A DNA stretch of 64,000 nucleotides, taken from positions 62,001 through 126,000 of the forward strand of contig CAYNOT010000012.1 of the NCBI GenBank assembly GCA_964398945.1, in the 5' to 3' direction. The position numbers and the translations under genes are program-made. Position 1 is the stretch's first letter; every line of letters starts with the position of its first letter. The notes below the pieces were generated by a model. It had not been told where the DNA came from. It saw nothing but the letters and a program-made list of their open reading frames with translations, and ran no database searches. Positions 1-8,230 of this stretch are shown piece after piece. The DNA comes from JBGTGG01 sp964398945 (GTDB taxonomy: Bacteria; Bacteroidota; Bacteroidia; Cytophagales; Cyclobacteriaceae).

Positions 1-334
1 CACAAATGCTTGCCGTCCGTTTGTCTTGCCAGACGATTGCATTGTAAATCGGTTGCCCGGAATTTTTATCCCAGATAACAGTCGTCTCGCGTTGGTTTGT
101 AATGCCAATCCCTTTTATGTCTTTTATCGAAACTTTGCTTTCGCGAACCACTTTTAAAAGTGTTTCCATCTGGGTAGATAAAATCTCCATCGGGTCATGC
201 TCCACCCACCCCGAAGCGGGGAAGATTTGGGTGAACTCTTGTTGGGAAGCGGCAACAATTTCAGCTTTCTCATTAAACAAGATGGTTCTTGAACTGGTTG
301 TTCCCTGATCGAGTGCAATGATGAAAGAAGGCAT
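1..334 (-). CDS. glpK: glycerol kinase, N-terminal part (cut by the window edge)
   Basis: Glycerol kinase phosphorylates glycerol to glycerol-3-phosphate in the cytoplasm using ATP. About 111 N-terminal residues are visible. They start MPSFIIALDQGTTSSR, the ATP-binding DQGTTSSR signature of the FGGY kinase family, followed by SGWVEHDP and ITNQRETTVIWD, both typical of glycerol kinase rather than xylulokinase or gluconokinase. The start codon lies only a few bases after the stop of the upstream aquaporin gene, so the two form a glpF-glpK operon that couples diffusion of glycerol to trapping by phosphorylation. The C-terminal three quarters lie outside the window, so integrity of the gene cannot be judged. 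Confidence 0.93.
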   Translation of the reverse strand, partial: MPSFIIALDQGTTSSRTILFNEKAEIVAASQQEFTQIFPASGWVEHDPMEILSTQMETLLKVVRESKVSIKDIKGIGITNQRETTVIWDKNSGQPIYNAIVWQDKRTASIC

Positions 335-339
335 AGAAA

Positions 340-1047
340 CTAATTAAATAAACTCAAGTAAACCGTTGCTCCAAGAATTCCACCTATTACCGGCCCCACA
401 ACCGGTATCCAGGAATACGACCAATCTGATTTTCCTTTTCCCTCAATAGGCAGGATGAAATGAGCGATACGCGGCCCTAAATCCCGCGCAGGGTTGATGG
501 CAAATCCGGTAGTTCCGCCCAGCGAAAGACCAATGGCGATAATCAACAATCCCACCACGAGGGGGTTGAGTCCTTCGGCAAATTTGTTGGCACCGATAAA
601 GAGCAACCCAAGTATTAAAACTGCTGTTGCGATAACTTCACTGATCAGGTTTGTAAACGAATTTCGAATAGCGGGTGTATTGCAAAATACATTAAGTTTT
701 CTGCCCTGGTCTTCAGTTTGTTTCCAATGTGGATAGTAATGGACCCAAACCAGAACAGCCCCTGCAATAGCGCCAGCAAATTGTGCAAGGATGTATCCGG
801 CCACATGGTCCCAGGGAAAATCACCGGCATAGGCAAGCGCTATGGTAACTGCAGGATTAATGTGTGCCCCGCTAATATTCCCAACGGCAAAGATTGCCAG
901 CGTTACGGCCAACCCCCACCCGATTACGATTGTCAACCATCCGGCATTTTCAGATTTTGATCCACGAAGCAAGACCCCGGCTACAATTCCATTTCCCAGT
1001 AAAACAAGGATAAGTGTGCCGAGAAATTCAGCAAGATATACGTTCAT
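340..1047 (-). CDS. glpF: glycerol uptake facilitator (MIP/aquaporin family)
   Basis: Inner-membrane channel for glycerol and other small neutral solutes. The protein shows the two family NPA boxes in hydrophobic surroundings: GAHINPAVT in the first half and GFAINPARDLGPR in the second. The Asp directly after the second NPA-Arg (NPARD) is typical of glycerol-conducting aquaglyceroporins, whereas water-specific aquaporins usually have Ser there. About six membrane segments fit the 235-residue length, slightly short for GlpF. I chose the second ATG (MNVYLAEF) because aquaporins start directly with the first helix; the ATG two codons upstream is equally possible. It is followed after about five bases by glpK, which supports the glycerol role. 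Confidence 0.93.
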   Translation of the reverse strand: MNVYLAEFLGTLILVLLGNGIVAGVLLRGSKSENAGWLTIVIGWGLAVTLAIFAVGNISGAHINPAVTIALAYAGDFPWDHVAGYILAQFAGAIAGAVLVWVHYYPHWKQTEDQGRKLNVFCNTPAIRNSFTNLISEVIATAVLILGLLFIGANKFAEGLNPLVVGLLIIAIGLSLGGTTGFAINPARDLGPRIAHFILPIEGKGKSDWSYSWIPVVGPVIGGILGATVYLSLFN

Positions 1048-1129
1048 ACACATTCAGCCTGGTTGACCAATGAAAGATAGACGTAATCAGCGTGAAATCA
1101 AATCTGCGCTAATCAGGTATTTATTTATT

Positions 1130-1200
1130 CCAAAGACTCTTCGCTCCGCTCTGAGTGACGAAAGAACGGCCCGTCATTCAGAGCGGAGCGATGAATCGTT
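1130..1200. repeat. palindromic REP-like repeat, copy 1
   Basis: The unit contains a perfect 13-base inverted repeat, CGCTCCGCTCTGA at 1142-1154 against its complement at 1178-1190. It is extended inward by GTGACG against CGTCAT (one G-T mismatch that would be a wobble pair in RNA), leaving a loop of about 11 bases. Flanks CCAAAGACTCTT and ATGAATCGTT are shared with copy 2. Similar short palindromes with a GTCATTC...GAGCG core are common between genes in Bacteroidota genomes; no transposase is near. Confidence 0.8.
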
Positions 1201-1293
1201 GGGAGGTTTGTTTATCTGGGGCTTTACTGGTCTTTTTAGTGGTGAAATCAAACCAGGTATTATTGTTCAAAAAGTAAATTACAACCCTATTCT

Positions 1294-1366
1294 CCAAAGA
1301 CTCTTCGCTACCGCTCTGAGTGACGAAAGAACGGCCCGTCATTCAGAGCGGTAGCGATGAATCGTT
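1294..1366. repeat. palindromic REP-like repeat, copy 2
   Basis: Second copy of the same unit, about 165 bases downstream in the same orientation. The stem is CGCTACCGCTCTGA at 1306-1319 against its exact complement at 1343-1356. Relative to copy 1 the left arm has an extra A and the right arm an extra matching T, so pairing is preserved on both sides. The loop and inner stem are identical to copy 1. Confidence 0.8.
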
Positions 1367-1406
1367 AAATCAAATGGTGGTTTTTGTTTTAGATTGCCAT
1401 TTATAT

Positions 1407-1692
1407 TTAGAGTTCCAGCTTATTCGGATTCTGGTGGTTATTCCAAAATCTCAATAGATGCAATTCAGAATCCTTCACTATAAAACAAGGTAATTTGCTT
1501 CCGAAAGGCTGCCCTCCTTATTTCTTGATAATCGGATAATGGGTAAAGTTCAGGCATGTTACCAATAAGTTCAATTGTGGTGCCAACATCGTCAATGAAT
1601 TCTATGGCCAACCTCTATAGACCATTGTTTAATAAATAATCTATATTCCGATGGTAATCTTCTATTGCTTCATCTGATCAGATGACTGTCAT
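1407..1692 (-). pseudogene. decayed ParE/RelE-type toxin
   Basis: Translating through the lesions gives a recognisable ParE-family toxin of about 95 residues: MTVI*SDEAIEDYHRN, then IDYLLNN, IEFIDDVGTTIELI, MPELYPL, RRAAFRKQITLFYS and a C-terminal LLRFWNNHQNPNKLEL. At least three lesions are visible: an in-frame TGA at codon 5 where the family has Trp, a TAG after IDYLLNNGL, and a one-base frameshift just before the last 23 residues. ParE-type proteins are small globular toxins of type II toxin-antitoxin modules. The start lies directly after the antitoxin core and overlaps its present reading frame, the normal gene order. The gene cannot give a functional product as read. Confidence 0.8.
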
Positions 1693-1943
1693 GCCGGGTT
1701 ATTTTATAGAGATCAGGATACTTTTTTCGAGTTGCTTCCATAACTTCCTGATGGGATTTAAAGCGGCCTTCCTTTATAGATCGAATCCCTTTATCGAGCG
1801 CATCTTTTTGATCTGAAGTTAAATTAATAGTGCCACCTTCTTCATTTGATTTTTTGATCAACATAAGCTGTCCGATAACCCTGCTATCATTGACCTTTGT
1901 CACCCATTTGAATAATGTCCAACTTTTCTTCCTGAATATCCAT
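1670..1943 (-). pseudogene. decayed antitoxin partner of the ParE-type toxin
   Basis: The distal part reads INLTSDQKDALDKGIRSI, HQEVMEATRKKYPDLYK, which resembles the C-terminal half of small Bacteroidota antitoxins of ParE/RelE modules. The expected N-terminus (MDIQEEKLDIIQ) is present in another frame starting at 1943; removing one A from the following A-run joins it to WVTKVNDSRVIGQLMLIKKS. The gene therefore carries a one-base insertion. The frame also reads past the expected end into the first codons of the toxin (ITRHDSHLIR). With lesions in both partners this is real decay rather than a single sequencing error. It is separated by about 50 bases from the end of the GH13 gene upstream. 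Confidence 0.65.
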
Positions 1944-1995
1944 TTCGATAAATATTTCTTAAAGTTAAGAAAATTCACTAATTCAAATACTGAAC

Positions 1996-3849
1996 TTACC
2001 GCTCCAATTCCAAAATCAAAATCCCATTGGCGGGAACGATTATTGATTCAATATCCGAATAGTTTTGCTTAGACAAGACATCAGTTGCGCTTGTAAACTT
2101 CCTTGTGATTTCTGAAAAGCGCTTTGTACTTACTTCTTTCTGATCAGTGCTTCCATTAATCACCACCATCACCGCCCGGTCTTTGTCGTGGCGGAAATAA
2201 ACATACACATCATTCTCCGGAATGAAATGGGTGAGCTTTCCTGAATGAATCAGCTTTTCACCCTTGCGCCAATTCAAAAGGGCCTTCATAAAATCAAAGG
2301 CTTCATTTTGATCGGCTGTACGGCCTGAGGCTTCAAATGCATTGATGGCATCTTCTTTCCATCCACCCGGAAAATCTTTTCGGACATCGGGATGGGATGC
2401 AGCATCGCCATCCATCAACAATTCGGTGCCATAATAAAGCTGGGGAATTCCACGGGTTGTTAAGAGAAAACCAATCCCCTGTTTGAATTTTTTGAGGTCA
2501 CGGTTCACCAATAAATAAAACCGCGACATATCGTGGTTGTCGACAAAAGTCAGGTTATGGTTAGCATCGGGATAAATAAAATCCTGGCTAAGCACATTGT
2601 ATAATTTGTTCACGCCTGTCTCCCAGCCCGGGCTTTCGGTGAGTGCCTGTGCGATTGCAAAGCACAGTGGGAAATCCGTAACAGAAGCAAGTTCAGGCTT
2701 ATACCCATCTTTATTAAGGATGTCTTTTTGCCAATAGGCAATATGGGGGATATTGTTCATCCATACTTCCCCGACAATATAAAATGACGGATATTCTGCA
2801 ACGACTGCGTTGATCCAATCTGCCATAAAATCTTTATCAGGATATGGATGTGTGTCCATCCGGATGCCATCAATACCTGCGAACTCTACCCACCAGATTG
2901 AATTTTGAATCAGGTATTTTGCAAACAACGGGTTCGATTGATTGATATCGGGCATATCTTTTACAAACCATCCGTTGCTCATTTTCACAGAATCAGATGA
3001 CGATTTATACGGATCTGAAATTACATGTGCCCGGAAACTGGTTTGGACATAGTCAGGATAGTAATGGATCCAATCTTTTGTTGGCATGTCCTTCATAAAC
3101 CAATGGCCCAGGCCGATATGGTTCATCACCATGTCCTGTATTATTTTGATACCTTTTCGATGTGAACTTTCAATAAATTTTTTATAACCCTCATTTGATC
3201 CGAACCTTCGATCAACATTGTATAAATCTGTAATCGCATAACCATGATAGCTTCCTTTCTCCTGGTCGTTTTCCAACACCGGGTTTAGCCATAAGGCGGT
3301 CACCCCTAAATCTTCAATGTAATCGAGGTGGTCATTGATCCCTTTTATATCGCCACCGTGCCTTCCGAAAGGCTTATCCCGTTCAAGCCCTTCATGCATT
3401 CCCTTGATATTGTCGTTGGTTGGATCACCATTGGCAAAGCGGTCGGGCATGATCAGGTACACTACATCGGCAGAAGTAATACCCTGCGCTTTTGTTGTGT
3501 TCTCCCTTTCCTTCAATGTGTAGGCATACTTTAATTTCTTCTTCCCTTCGGTGAATAAAAAAGGAAGAACCCCTGCTTTTGCATTGGCAATATCCAACGT
3601 TACGAAAATGAAATGCGGGTTTTCCGGGATTGTTACTTCTTTGATTTCTATTCCCGGATAATCAAGCGATACCTTATAGTTTGTGAAATCAGCGGTTTCA
3701 TTGTGAAACATAATTTGCAGTTCAGAACCCTTCATTCCGGCCCACCAAAAGGGCGGCTCAACATGGCTGAACTTGATTTCTTTCTGTGCTAATAAATTGG
3801 TCGACAGCAATACAGATACAATGAATGAAGTGAAGTATAATTTGCGCAT
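1996..3849 (-). CDS. GH13 neopullulanase/cyclomaltodextrinase-like enzyme (SusA-type)
   Basis: Periplasmic alpha-glucan hydrolase of glycoside hydrolase family 13 that would cut malto-oligosaccharides imported by the SusCD complex. A signal peptide (residues 1-21, ending LLAQ) is followed by an N-terminal beta domain of the cyclomaltodextrinase type (HVEPPFWWAGMK, residues 30-115) and the catalytic barrel. All four GH13 regions are present: DMVMNH near 239, GIRMDTHPY with nucleophile Asp332, VGEVW with acid/base Glu361, and FVDNHD with Asp440. The 617-residue length fits SusA/neopullulanase. It is the last gene of the susCDE operon, one base after the preceding GH13 gene. Exact specificity (pullulan, cyclodextrin or maltodextrin) cannot be read from sequence. 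Confidence 0.92.
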   Translation of the reverse strand: MRKLYFTSFIVSVLLSTNLLAQKEIKFSHVEPPFWWAGMKGSELQIMFHNETADFTNYKVSLDYPGIEIKEVTIPENPHFIFVTLDIANAKAGVLPFLFTEGKKKLKYAYTLKERENTTKAQGITSADVVYLIMPDRFANGDPTNDNIKGMHEGLERDKPFGRHGGDIKGINDHLDYIEDLGVTALWLNPVLENDQEKGSYHGYAITDLYNVDRRFGSNEGYKKFIESSHRKGIKIIQDMVMNHIGLGHWFMKDMPTKDWIHYYPDYVQTSFRAHVISDPYKSSSDSVKMSNGWFVKDMPDINQSNPLFAKYLIQNSIWWVEFAGIDGIRMDTHPYPDKDFMADWINAVVAEYPSFYIVGEVWMNNIPHIAYWQKDILNKDGYKPELASVTDFPLCFAIAQALTESPGWETGVNKLYNVLSQDFIYPDANHNLTFVDNHDMSRFYLLVNRDLKKFKQGIGFLLTTRGIPQLYYGTELLMDGDAASHPDVRKDFPGGWKEDAINAFEASGRTADQNEAFDFMKALLNWRKGEKLIHSGKLTHFIPENDVYVYFRHDKDRAVMVVINGSTDQKEVSTKRFSEITRKFTSATDVLSKQNYSDIESIIVPANGILILELER

Positions 3850-3850
3850 G

Positions 3851-6718
3851 TTATTCTTTTATTAGTTTGGTCCGGACAATCCTTTTCGGGGTTTGGATTT
3901 CAACAATGTAAAGCCCCGAAGAAATCCCATCAACACTCCAGGTAGTATCATCCAGCTTACCCGGAGTGATCCTTTTCCCACCCATTCCTAAAAGTTGCAA
4001 GGACAAAACAGGTTCCTCCAATTGAACAGAAAAGGAACCTTTTGATGGGTTCGGGTAAACAACAATACTACTCTCCAATGAATATTCATCATCAATACCC
4101 GTGATTAAATTTTCGATTGGATAGTCTGTATAAATTTTATACTCACCAGGTTTTAGTGAAATCGTTTGGTTTGTTGATGTAACATTGAGTGTTTGTCCAT
4201 AAGCATAGTAATCATACCACGTTCCCGTGTGCGGAAAGTTCACTCCTGCATTTGCATTGGCAAGCTCAAAATTTACAACCACCTGCACGTTCATCTCATT
4301 TTCATTTGTTGGTGTTGGGGTATATGGATTACCCCTTACAGTTGCTTGTTTTACGAGCGAAGTAGAGCTGGCCAACGTAGCAGTGCCTGTAGTGAAAACC
4401 GGATAGGTATTGCGCAAGCGAAGAAGGTCTGCGGTATGTTTGAAAAGGCTCGCGTGTTGAAAGTCTTCCAGATAACTCCACGGAAGAGGTTTTGCTGAAA
4501 GCCGGCAATCACCTTCACCGCCCTCAGGGCCTGGGGGATTTACCGAACCATCCGTACAGGTATTGATACTTTTGTCGTAGCCAAGCTCACCAAATTGCCA
4601 AAGCATTTTTGGACCTGGCAAGCTGTAAAATAATGTGTGGGCAGCTTTTATGCGATTCAGCGCAGTCGCTCGATCCTTCGTTGAATAGGATCCCAACACA
4701 TTCCCAAACATTAAATTCTTATACATCAACCGCTCTTCGTCATGGCTTTCCATATAGCCCACAACATGCGGGACCGACCAACCGCGATTGTTGTGCAAAA
4801 TCCAACTCACATCACTTGCGTAACCCATTGTGTTTTCATTAAAGGCATGGTTCAAATTTCCCCATAGCATCATTCCTTTTCCTTCGTTGGCACGGTATTC
4901 TGCCAATATTTTTTCTTCCGGATTATCTGCAAAATGTTCAAGGATAATATATGCATCGGGATGGGAAGACCATATCTTGTCCGCCATACGGGTAAGGATG
5001 GCTATCCGGCTATCATCTTTGTTGCCCCATGCCCCTACGTTGTTGGGGTTATTGGTTTGTGTAAAACCTTTTGATAAATCAAACCGAAAACCATCTACTT
5101 TATACTCAGATAGCCAATAGTGGTTGACCGTATCAACATACGCTTTTGTGTAAGCACTCTCATGGTTCATATCATAAAAAACATTGAAAGGGTGCGTTGG
5201 GTTACGATTGAACCAGGGATTGTTTGCAGTAGGTTTTCCATATTCCCCGTCCGCACCAAATTCAAAATACATCAGTGCATACGGGTTTGGTAAGTCTTGA
5301 TGGTTTAAGGCGATATCCAGTATCACTGCAATACCCCGTTTGTGTGCTTCATCGATAAATTCTTTGAGTTTATTTTTCGTTCCGTAATATTTATCCGGGG
5401 CCAACATAAACGTGGGGTTATAGCCCCACCCTTCGTTGCCATTGAATTCCATAATGGGCATCAATTCGATGGCATTGACACCAAGGCTTTCAAAATAGGA
5501 AAGCGTGTCAATGAGGTTTTGGTAATTGCGGTTGTTTGAACCAAAGAAATCACGGATCAATAATTCATAAACAACAAGTTTTTCCTTTGCCGGCTTCTCA
5601 AAATTTGTTACCTGCCATTCGTATGGGGTTTGCGCTGTTTGTAATACCGCGACCCTGTTTAAATACCAATCTGATTTTAATGCCTGCGGTGGGAATTGCT
5701 TTAAACCCGGATAGGTTGAAGTTGGGATATATTGATCCTCCGGATCAAGGATTTTATCAGCATAGGGATCGGCAATCCAAATATTTTCATCGACCAAATA
5801 TTGAAATGCATACTCTTCACCTGCTGTCAACCCCGTTAGCTCAATCCAGAAATATTCCCCATCGCGTTTCATTTTATTGTCGTGCAGGATTTCCCAGTTG
5901 GTAAAATCCCCACGCACATAAACGGATGTTTTTAGTGGCGCCAATAGGCATAGCGTTGCCTTTGTGGGGTCGTCATGATAATTGATACCGGGGATGATGC
6001 CAGCAGGACGTGGTGCTGCTAGTGAAGGGGTACTGATGATATACTTAAAAGTAATTGTGGAATCATTCTCAGCATTTCCAACCGCTAAACTAACATCATA
6101 TATTCCTGATGATTGAGGAATTGAATACGAAAAGGAGTAATCCTTTATTGAAACTTGTTGATCAACTTGTACTCCCGCAACAGACAAGGTAAAGGTGGAA
6201 ATCTCGGATGATTCAGCCTCAACCAACAAATTGTCTTCCGGATTTACGAACACGGGGTTTGCCATAGGAGATGACAATTCAACAATAAAGCAGCTTGCCA
6301 GGGGTGTCATTGGACCAACAAAATCCGTTGATTGGCCACCACCCCAATCACTGGCTTTGATTAAAATTCCTAATTGGGTTTCCAGACAAATAGGTTGAAC
6401 AAAAAAATCTTGTGGTTTAAACGTAATCCTAAAAAGTGTTTTTCCGGCCTCAACCACTTTCGTAAATTTTGCGGGATCTGCCCCGGTTGTAGCGGGATTA
6501 AGATTATAGCGCGCATCAATATTCTTTCCAGGTATCCACACCCACGCCCAGGCATTTGTTAACGAGGCTAGTGTTGTACCGGTAACATCATAGGTGACGG
6601 TAATCTCATCGCTTGGCTTGAAGGAAGAGGGTGAAATTGTTGGGTTGATCGTAACCTTGGTTTGTGCCCATGAGACAATCGGAACAAGTAGCACTAAAAA
6701 TAATAGCAGTCTTTGCAT
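3851..6718 (-). CDS. exported multidomain GH13 alpha-amylase with T9SS sorting domain
   Basis: Probable cell-surface or secreted starch-degrading amylase, the counterpart of SusG here. I chose the ATG that gives MQRLLLFLVLLVPIVSWAQ, a clean signal peptide; the longer frame adds seven unlikely residues. Numbered from the long frame, order is: beta-rich N-terminal modules (about 27-240), a CBM48/isoamylase-like module with YVRGDFTNW (255-345), then the GH13 barrel with DIALNH (475-480), GFRFDL (nucleophile Asp554), ILEHF (Glu601) and MESHDEER (Asp667). The end carries a type A type-IX-secretion sorting domain: VVYPNPSKGSFSV and SSGLYIVEI, finishing RTKLIKE. T9SS export differs from the lipoprotein anchoring of Bacteroides SusG. 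Second-last gene of the operon. Confidence 0.9.
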   Translation of the reverse strand: MQRLLLFLVLLVPIVSWAQTKVTINPTISPSSFKPSDEITVTYDVTGTTLASLTNAWAWVWIPGKNIDARYNLNPATTGADPAKFTKVVEAGKTLFRITFKPQDFFVQPICLETQLGILIKASDWGGGQSTDFVGPMTPLASCFIVELSSPMANPVFVNPEDNLLVEAESSEISTFTLSVAGVQVDQQVSIKDYSFSYSIPQSSGIYDVSLAVGNAENDSTITFKYIISTPSLAAPRPAGIIPGINYHDDPTKATLCLLAPLKTSVYVRGDFTNWEILHDNKMKRDGEYFWIELTGLTAGEEYAFQYLVDENIWIADPYADKILDPEDQYIPTSTYPGLKQFPPQALKSDWYLNRVAVLQTAQTPYEWQVTNFEKPAKEKLVVYELLIRDFFGSNNRNYQNLIDTLSYFESLGVNAIELMPIMEFNGNEGWGYNPTFMLAPDKYYGTKNKLKEFIDEAHKRGIAVILDIALNHQDLPNPYALMYFEFGADGEYGKPTANNPWFNRNPTHPFNVFYDMNHESAYTKAYVDTVNHYWLSEYKVDGFRFDLSKGFTQTNNPNNVGAWGNKDDSRIAILTRMADKIWSSHPDAYIILEHFADNPEEKILAEYRANEGKGMMLWGNLNHAFNENTMGYASDVSWILHNNRGWSVPHVVGYMESHDEERLMYKNLMFGNVLGSYSTKDRATALNRIKAAHTLFYSLPGPKMLWQFGELGYDKSINTCTDGSVNPPGPEGGEGDCRLSAKPLPWSYLEDFQHASLFKHTADLLRLRNTYPVFTTGTATLASSTSLVKQATVRGNPYTPTPTNENEMNVQVVVNFELANANAGVNFPHTGTWYDYYAYGQTLNVTSTNQTISLKPGEYKIYTDYPIENLITGIDDEYSLESSIVVYPNPSKGSFSVQLEEPVLSLQLLGMGGKRITPGKLDDTTWSVDGISSGLYIVEIQTPKRIVRTKLIKE

Positions 6719-6775
6719 GGCGTATAAAGTAAAGACCAAGGCCTTTAAGCCTTGGTCTATGGATTAACTAATTAT

Positions 6776-8209
6776 TTACTTTAAAAATTTATACTCGCCC
6801 GTGAGGGAGTTGAATGTTATAAAATATGAACCTTGCTGAACAGGAATGTCATTTCCACCCTGAACACCAATTCCCGAAGGAAAGCCTGACGCGCCCCAAT
6901 TCACAGCCCAATCATTGTCCGCTCTGAATTTTCCAGCACCTTCAAATAGGGTATGGATTTTAGACCATTTGTACGGGTTTGCAGGGTTCTGAATCATATC
7001 TACATCCGATCCATCCCATCCTGTACCATCACCGGTCAATGTTGAACCAATTAAACCAATAGTAGCGAATGGACTTGCATTTGCAGAAGGCCCAAAGAAA
7101 TACTCACCAGTAGCATCGTTGAACCAAATAAAATAGGTGCCTGCTACTGTGATCGGAATATCTGGACCACCGCCCGTTGCAAATCCGGATGGAAAGGTGT
7201 TTCCACCCCAGTTGTCGTCCCAACCATCGTTTGCCCTGAATTTTGCAGCGCCAGTAAACAATGATATTGTTCCTGTCCATATATGTGGATCAGAACTATC
7301 TTGTGTAAGATCAATATCTGTTGACCATCCTGTATCATCGCTTCCGGTTGTAGCAGAACCTACAACGCCAATAGTTGGGAATTCAGTATTTCCTGCGGAA
7401 GTAAAACTATACTCACCTGTCTGATCATTGAAAAGTATCCTATAATAACCAGAGGTTGAAACCGGTATATCCGCACCATTTGGCGTACCCGTTCCAGCGG
7501 GAAATGCACTGGACCCCCAATTTGAATCCCATGAATCCTGCGCCCTGAATTTAACATTGAGTCCGCCATGAAGGTAAACAGTTACTGTCCAGGTATTCTT
7601 GTCTATTCCTTCCGCATCCAATAACCGCATATCGATATCATTGTTCCAACCTGTATCATCACTTCCTGTGGTAGCCCCTCCAATTAAACCAATAGTACAG
7701 AAAGCACCGCAATCACTATTTTGATAGGGAGTTGCGGTACGCTCAATAGCGTCTGAGAATAGGGGGGCATTTTCAAAACCGTTGATTATTGATTTCACCC
7801 GTATATAAACGGTGGCTTCCTCAAACCCCGGGAGACCCAATGCGAGCATCTTATCATTCATCGTTTTTACAGAAACCGGAACCTCCCGAACAGATGAGAC
7901 TCCATTGCCTTCTGTAACAATTAAAGAAGCCACACTAGTAAACCCCTCATTTTTTGAAATTTCCAATTCATACCGAACTGAAACACTTACACCGTAGTCA
8001 GCTATTTCCCACTTAAATGTTTCATATACTGAATTTTCATTTTCCGGCAGTAACTCTACAGTAGTCGAAGTAGCTGGGCTTGTGAAAAGAGGAGCCACAA
8101 ACGTTGTTGCCTCTGGCAATATTGGTTTGACGGGTTCCTCAACACAAGCAGAAAGCATCAGCAAAATAATTGCCAAGGACTTCCAATTTATATTTATAAT
8201 GTTTTTCAT
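6776..8209 (-). CDS. SusE/SusF-like outer-membrane starch-binding lipoprotein with three repeats
   Basis: Lipoprotein signal MKNIININWKSLAIILLMLSAC puts the lipid Cys at residue 22. Residues 30-160 form an Ig-like SusE-type N-terminal domain. Three tandem modules of about 97 residues follow (roughly 171-270, 278-373 and 381-477). Each begins TIGL/VIG or similar, contains KFRA and NWG, and ends FN-x2-TGEY-x-F. The layout matches SusE/SusF, whose C-terminal modules bind starch on the cell surface. Conserved Trp residues (DSWDSNWG, DGWDDNWG, DNDWAVNWG) are candidates for sugar stacking. It sits between susD and the amylase. Ligand binding is inferred from family and operon. Confidence 0.88.
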   Translation of the reverse strand: MKNIININWKSLAIILLMLSACVEEPVKPILPEATTFVAPLFTSPATSTTVELLPENENSVYETFKWEIADYGVSVSVRYELEISKNEGFTSVASLIVTEGNGVSSVREVPVSVKTMNDKMLALGLPGFEEATVYIRVKSIINGFENAPLFSDAIERTATPYQNSDCGAFCTIGLIGGATTGSDDTGWNNDIDMRLLDAEGIDKNTWTVTVYLHGGLNVKFRAQDSWDSNWGSSAFPAGTGTPNGADIPVSTSGYYRILFNDQTGEYSFTSAGNTEFPTIGVVGSATTGSDDTGWSTDIDLTQDSSDPHIWTGTISLFTGAAKFRANDGWDDNWGGNTFPSGFATGGGPDIPITVAGTYFIWFNDATGEYFFGPSANASPFATIGLIGSTLTGDGTGWDGSDVDMIQNPANPYKWSKIHTLFEGAGKFRADNDWAVNWGASGFPSGIGVQGGNDIPVQQGSYFITFNSLTGEYKFLK

Positions 8210-8230
8210 AATAGTTCCTTTCCGGTTATG

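Larger units (their letters stand above)
1054..1406. other. non-coding region holding two palindromic repeats
   Basis: This stretch lies between the start of glpF and the end of a decayed toxin gene. Its main content is two copies of a long palindromic repeat, listed separately. The sequence before each copy is also loosely similar (a GTGAAATCAAA block followed by a CAGGTATT block), which suggests duplication of a slightly larger unit. An open frame through both palindromes exists but has no credible protein features. The glpFK promoter should lie in the first tens of bases, but I could not identify a convincing -33/-7 pair. Confidence 0.6.

Noticed and set aside
1070..1354. Open frame across both palindromic repeats on the plus strand
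   Set aside because: Its translation repeats the palindrome (LSDERTARHSER twice) and has no protein features; it exists because the repeats are free of stops in this frame.
1955..1972. A/T-only palindrome TTTCTTAA-AG-TTAAGAAA after the GH13 operon, considered as a terminator
   Set aside because: Stem contains almost no G/C and no T-run follows in the transcript direction.
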